A stretch of DNA of 64,000 nucleotides from Gordonia sp. OPL2 (lineage in GTDB: Bacteria; Actinomycetota; Actinomycetes; Mycobacteriales; Mycobacteriaceae): the NCBI RefSeq assembly GCF_003797825.1, contig NZ_RKME01000006.1:124001-188000 (forward strand), given 5' to 3'. Position numbers and translations under genes: made by a program. Shown in pieces: positions 62,651-64,000 of the stretch (position 1 is the stretch's first letter; each line of letters opens with the position of its first letter). Under the pieces are notes generated by a model that did not search any database, was not told the origin of the DNA, and worked only from the letters and a program-made list of their open reading frames with translations.

Positions 62651-64000
62651 TCAGTCGCCCGACATCTCTACGGTTCGTTCGATGCCGATCCGATCGAGAA
62701 AACCGGTGTCGTGGGAGACCACCAGGAGCGCACCCGACCACGACCGCACCGCCGACATCAATTCCTCGGTGGTGTCGAGATCCAGATTGTTCGTCGGCTC
62801 GTCGAGGATGAGCAACTTCGGGGTCGGATTCGCGAGCAACGCGGATGCCATAGCCACACGCAGACGTTCGCCACCGGACAACTCGCGCAACGCCCGATCG
62901 GCCCGATTGCCGCGGAAGAGGAAGCGCGCGAGGTGTGCCCGCACCTCCTGGACGGGGACGTCGGGATGGGCGTCGGTCAGCGCCTCCGCGATCGTGCGGG
63001 CGTCGTCGGCGAAGGTGATTCGCTGAGGGACGTACGCATACGGGACCACGACCCGGCCTGCGCCGAGGAGATCCGCGATCAGCGTGGTCTTGCCGGATCC
63101 ATTGCGGCCCACCAGGGCGACGCGTTCGGGACCGTCGATCCGCAGCCGGTCGTCGTCGATCACCTGGGCCCGGGTCGCGAGATCCGGTCGGGGCATGGTG
63201 ATCCGGGCCGTCCGGTCGTCACGCACATCGTCGCGAGCCGCGTCCAGCCGTGACGATGCTGCGGTGACATCGTCGCGATGGGCATTGCGCAGCTTGCCCG
63301 CCGACACCTGAGCGGCGTCGCGACGGAGATGCGCGATGATCTTCGGTACCCGCTTCTCGCGCTCCGCGGTCGCGGCCGTACGTGCGCGGCGATCCAGTTT
63401 GATCTGCGCATCGACCATCTCGCGGCGTTGCTTGCGCAGGTCGTTGGCCGCTGTGGCGACGGTCGCCTCCGCGGCGAACTGCTCGGCGTCCACGGTCTCC
63501 CGGTAGTGCGAGTAGGGGCCGCCGAAGAGCCGGATGGCGCCCCGGTACAGCTCGAGGGTGGCATCGACCCGCTCGAGTAGCTCGAGGTCGTGACTGACCA
63601 CGACGACGGCTCCCGCGAACCGGTCGATGACATCGAACAATCGTGCGCGCGAGGCGGAGTCGAGGTTGTTGGTCGGCTCGTCGAGCAGCAGGACACCGGG
63701 CCGGCGGATGAGCTGCGCGACGATCGCCAACAGGGTCGCCTCGCCGCCCGACAGGCTTCCCACCCGACGGTCCACGTCGGTGGGGAGTCCGAGCGACGAC
63801 AACTCGCCGACGGCACGCTCCTCGACGTCCCAGTCATCGCCGACGGTCGCGAAGTCCTCTTCATCGACCGATCCGTCCTCGATCCGGCGGAGAGCGGAAC
63901 GGATTGTGTCGATGCCGAGGACGTCGGCGATGGTCGCGTCGGGATTCTCGTACGGGTGTTGGACCACGAGACCGACGTCGCCGCGGACCGACACGCTGCC
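62651..64000 (-). CDS. ABC-F ATPase, 5' end beyond the window (partial)
   Basis: The visible 450 codons hold the end of cassette 1 (LSGGEATLLAIVAQL, LLLDEPTNNLD), a charged linker (about 190-290 from the visible start) and a complete cassette 2 (GRNGSGKTT, LSGGERLRVAM, ILDEPTNNLDLD). The first Walker A lies off the edge. Similar to actinobacterial ABC-F proteins, some of which protect ribosomes from antibiotics; the role here is not shown. Confidence 0.9.
   Translation of the reverse strand, partial: GSVSVRGDVGLVVQHPYENPDATIADVLGIDTIRSALRRIEDGSVDEEDFATVGDDWDVEERAVGELSSLGLPTDVDRRVGSLSGGEATLLAIVAQLIRRPGVLLLDEPTNNLDSASRARLFDVIDRFAGAVVVVSHDLELLERVDATLELYRGAIRLFGGPYSHYRETVDAEQFAAEATVATAANDLRKQRREMVDAQIKLDRRARTAATAEREKRVPKIIAHLRRDAAQVSAGKLRNAHRDDVTAASSRLDAARDDVRDDRTARITMPRPDLATRAQVIDDDRLRIDGPERVALVGRNGSGKTTLIADLLGAGRVVVPYAYVPQRITFADDARTIAEALTDAHPDVPVQEVRAHLARFLFRGNRADRALRELSGGERLRVAMASALLANPTPKLLILDEPTNNLDLDTTEELMSAVRSWSGALLVVSHDTGFLDRIGIERTVEMSGD

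Overview
The window is a 64 kb piece of a high-GC actinobacterial chromosome. It most resembles Mycobacteriales, probably Gordonia or a near relative; this is inferred from gene content and order, not from a search. The evidence is a mycothiol-dependent maleylpyruvate-isomerase-type gene, rpfB, protein O-mannosyltransferase, the Glp/GlpR cell-division pair, and a backbone in the same order as I recall for M. tuberculosis Rv0985c-Rv1011. No prophage, CRISPR array, integrase or recognisable transposase was seen.

Layout. 0.1-11.3 kb: mscL with an unusual Pro/Gln-rich tail, a SAF-domain protein, nhaA, an alanine/glycine:cation symporter, then ruc (with a CIRCE operator), 5-formyl-THF cyclo-ligase, galU, glp, rimJ, a SIMPL protein and glpR. 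11.4-25 kb: an accessory stretch beginning near tRNA-Ala(CGC), with a PAS-GGDEF-EAL protein, a FusB-like FBP protein with a possible leader peptide, a DEAD-box helicase, azlCD with a divergent XRE-cupin regulator, a ferredoxin reductase paired with an AurF-like diiron oxygenase, and a CPA1 antiporter. 25-27.8 kb: a zinc-starvation locus. Four cysteine-free ribosomal proteins (S18, S14, L33, L28) run left, and a CobW-like protein without a P-loop plus cysteine-free L31 run right, with a shared pair of facing operator-like sites between them. 28-35.6 kb: UspA, soxR with a SoxR box, patatin, an MFS transporter, arginine deiminase, a GntR regulator and a BCCT transporter. 35.5-42.1 kb: pmt, rsmI, a GAF-HTH regulator, pabB and metG. 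42.3-48.2 kb: a GH65 phosphorylase with beta-phosphoglucomutase, an FCD regulator, phzF and tatD. 48.3-51.9 kb: rpfB, rsmA, a GNAT and ispE. 52-64 kb: a GH25 muramidase, inverted 21-bp minisatellite arrays, an ABC-F protein with an epimerase, galKT-deoR opposite an SSS symporter with a small two-TM partner, an SGNH hydrolase, an alpha/beta hydrolase and a truncated ABC-F gene.

Working together. The galactose block covers uptake (SSS symporter), mutarotation (aldose epimerase), galactokinase and galT; galU at 6 kb supplies UDP-glucose, and galE is not in the window. The GH65/pgmB pair would turn an alpha-glucosyl disaccharide plus phosphate into glucose and glucose-6-phosphate. Translation-related genes recur: the alternative ribosomal proteins, rsmI, rsmA, rimJ, metG, two ABC-F proteins and the FusB-like protein. 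Many genes start directly 6-7 nt after a TANNNT -10 box, which indicates leaderless transcripts. Several promoters carry recognisable stress operators: CIRCE (HrcA), a SoxR box, Zur-like sites and an MtrA-like site.
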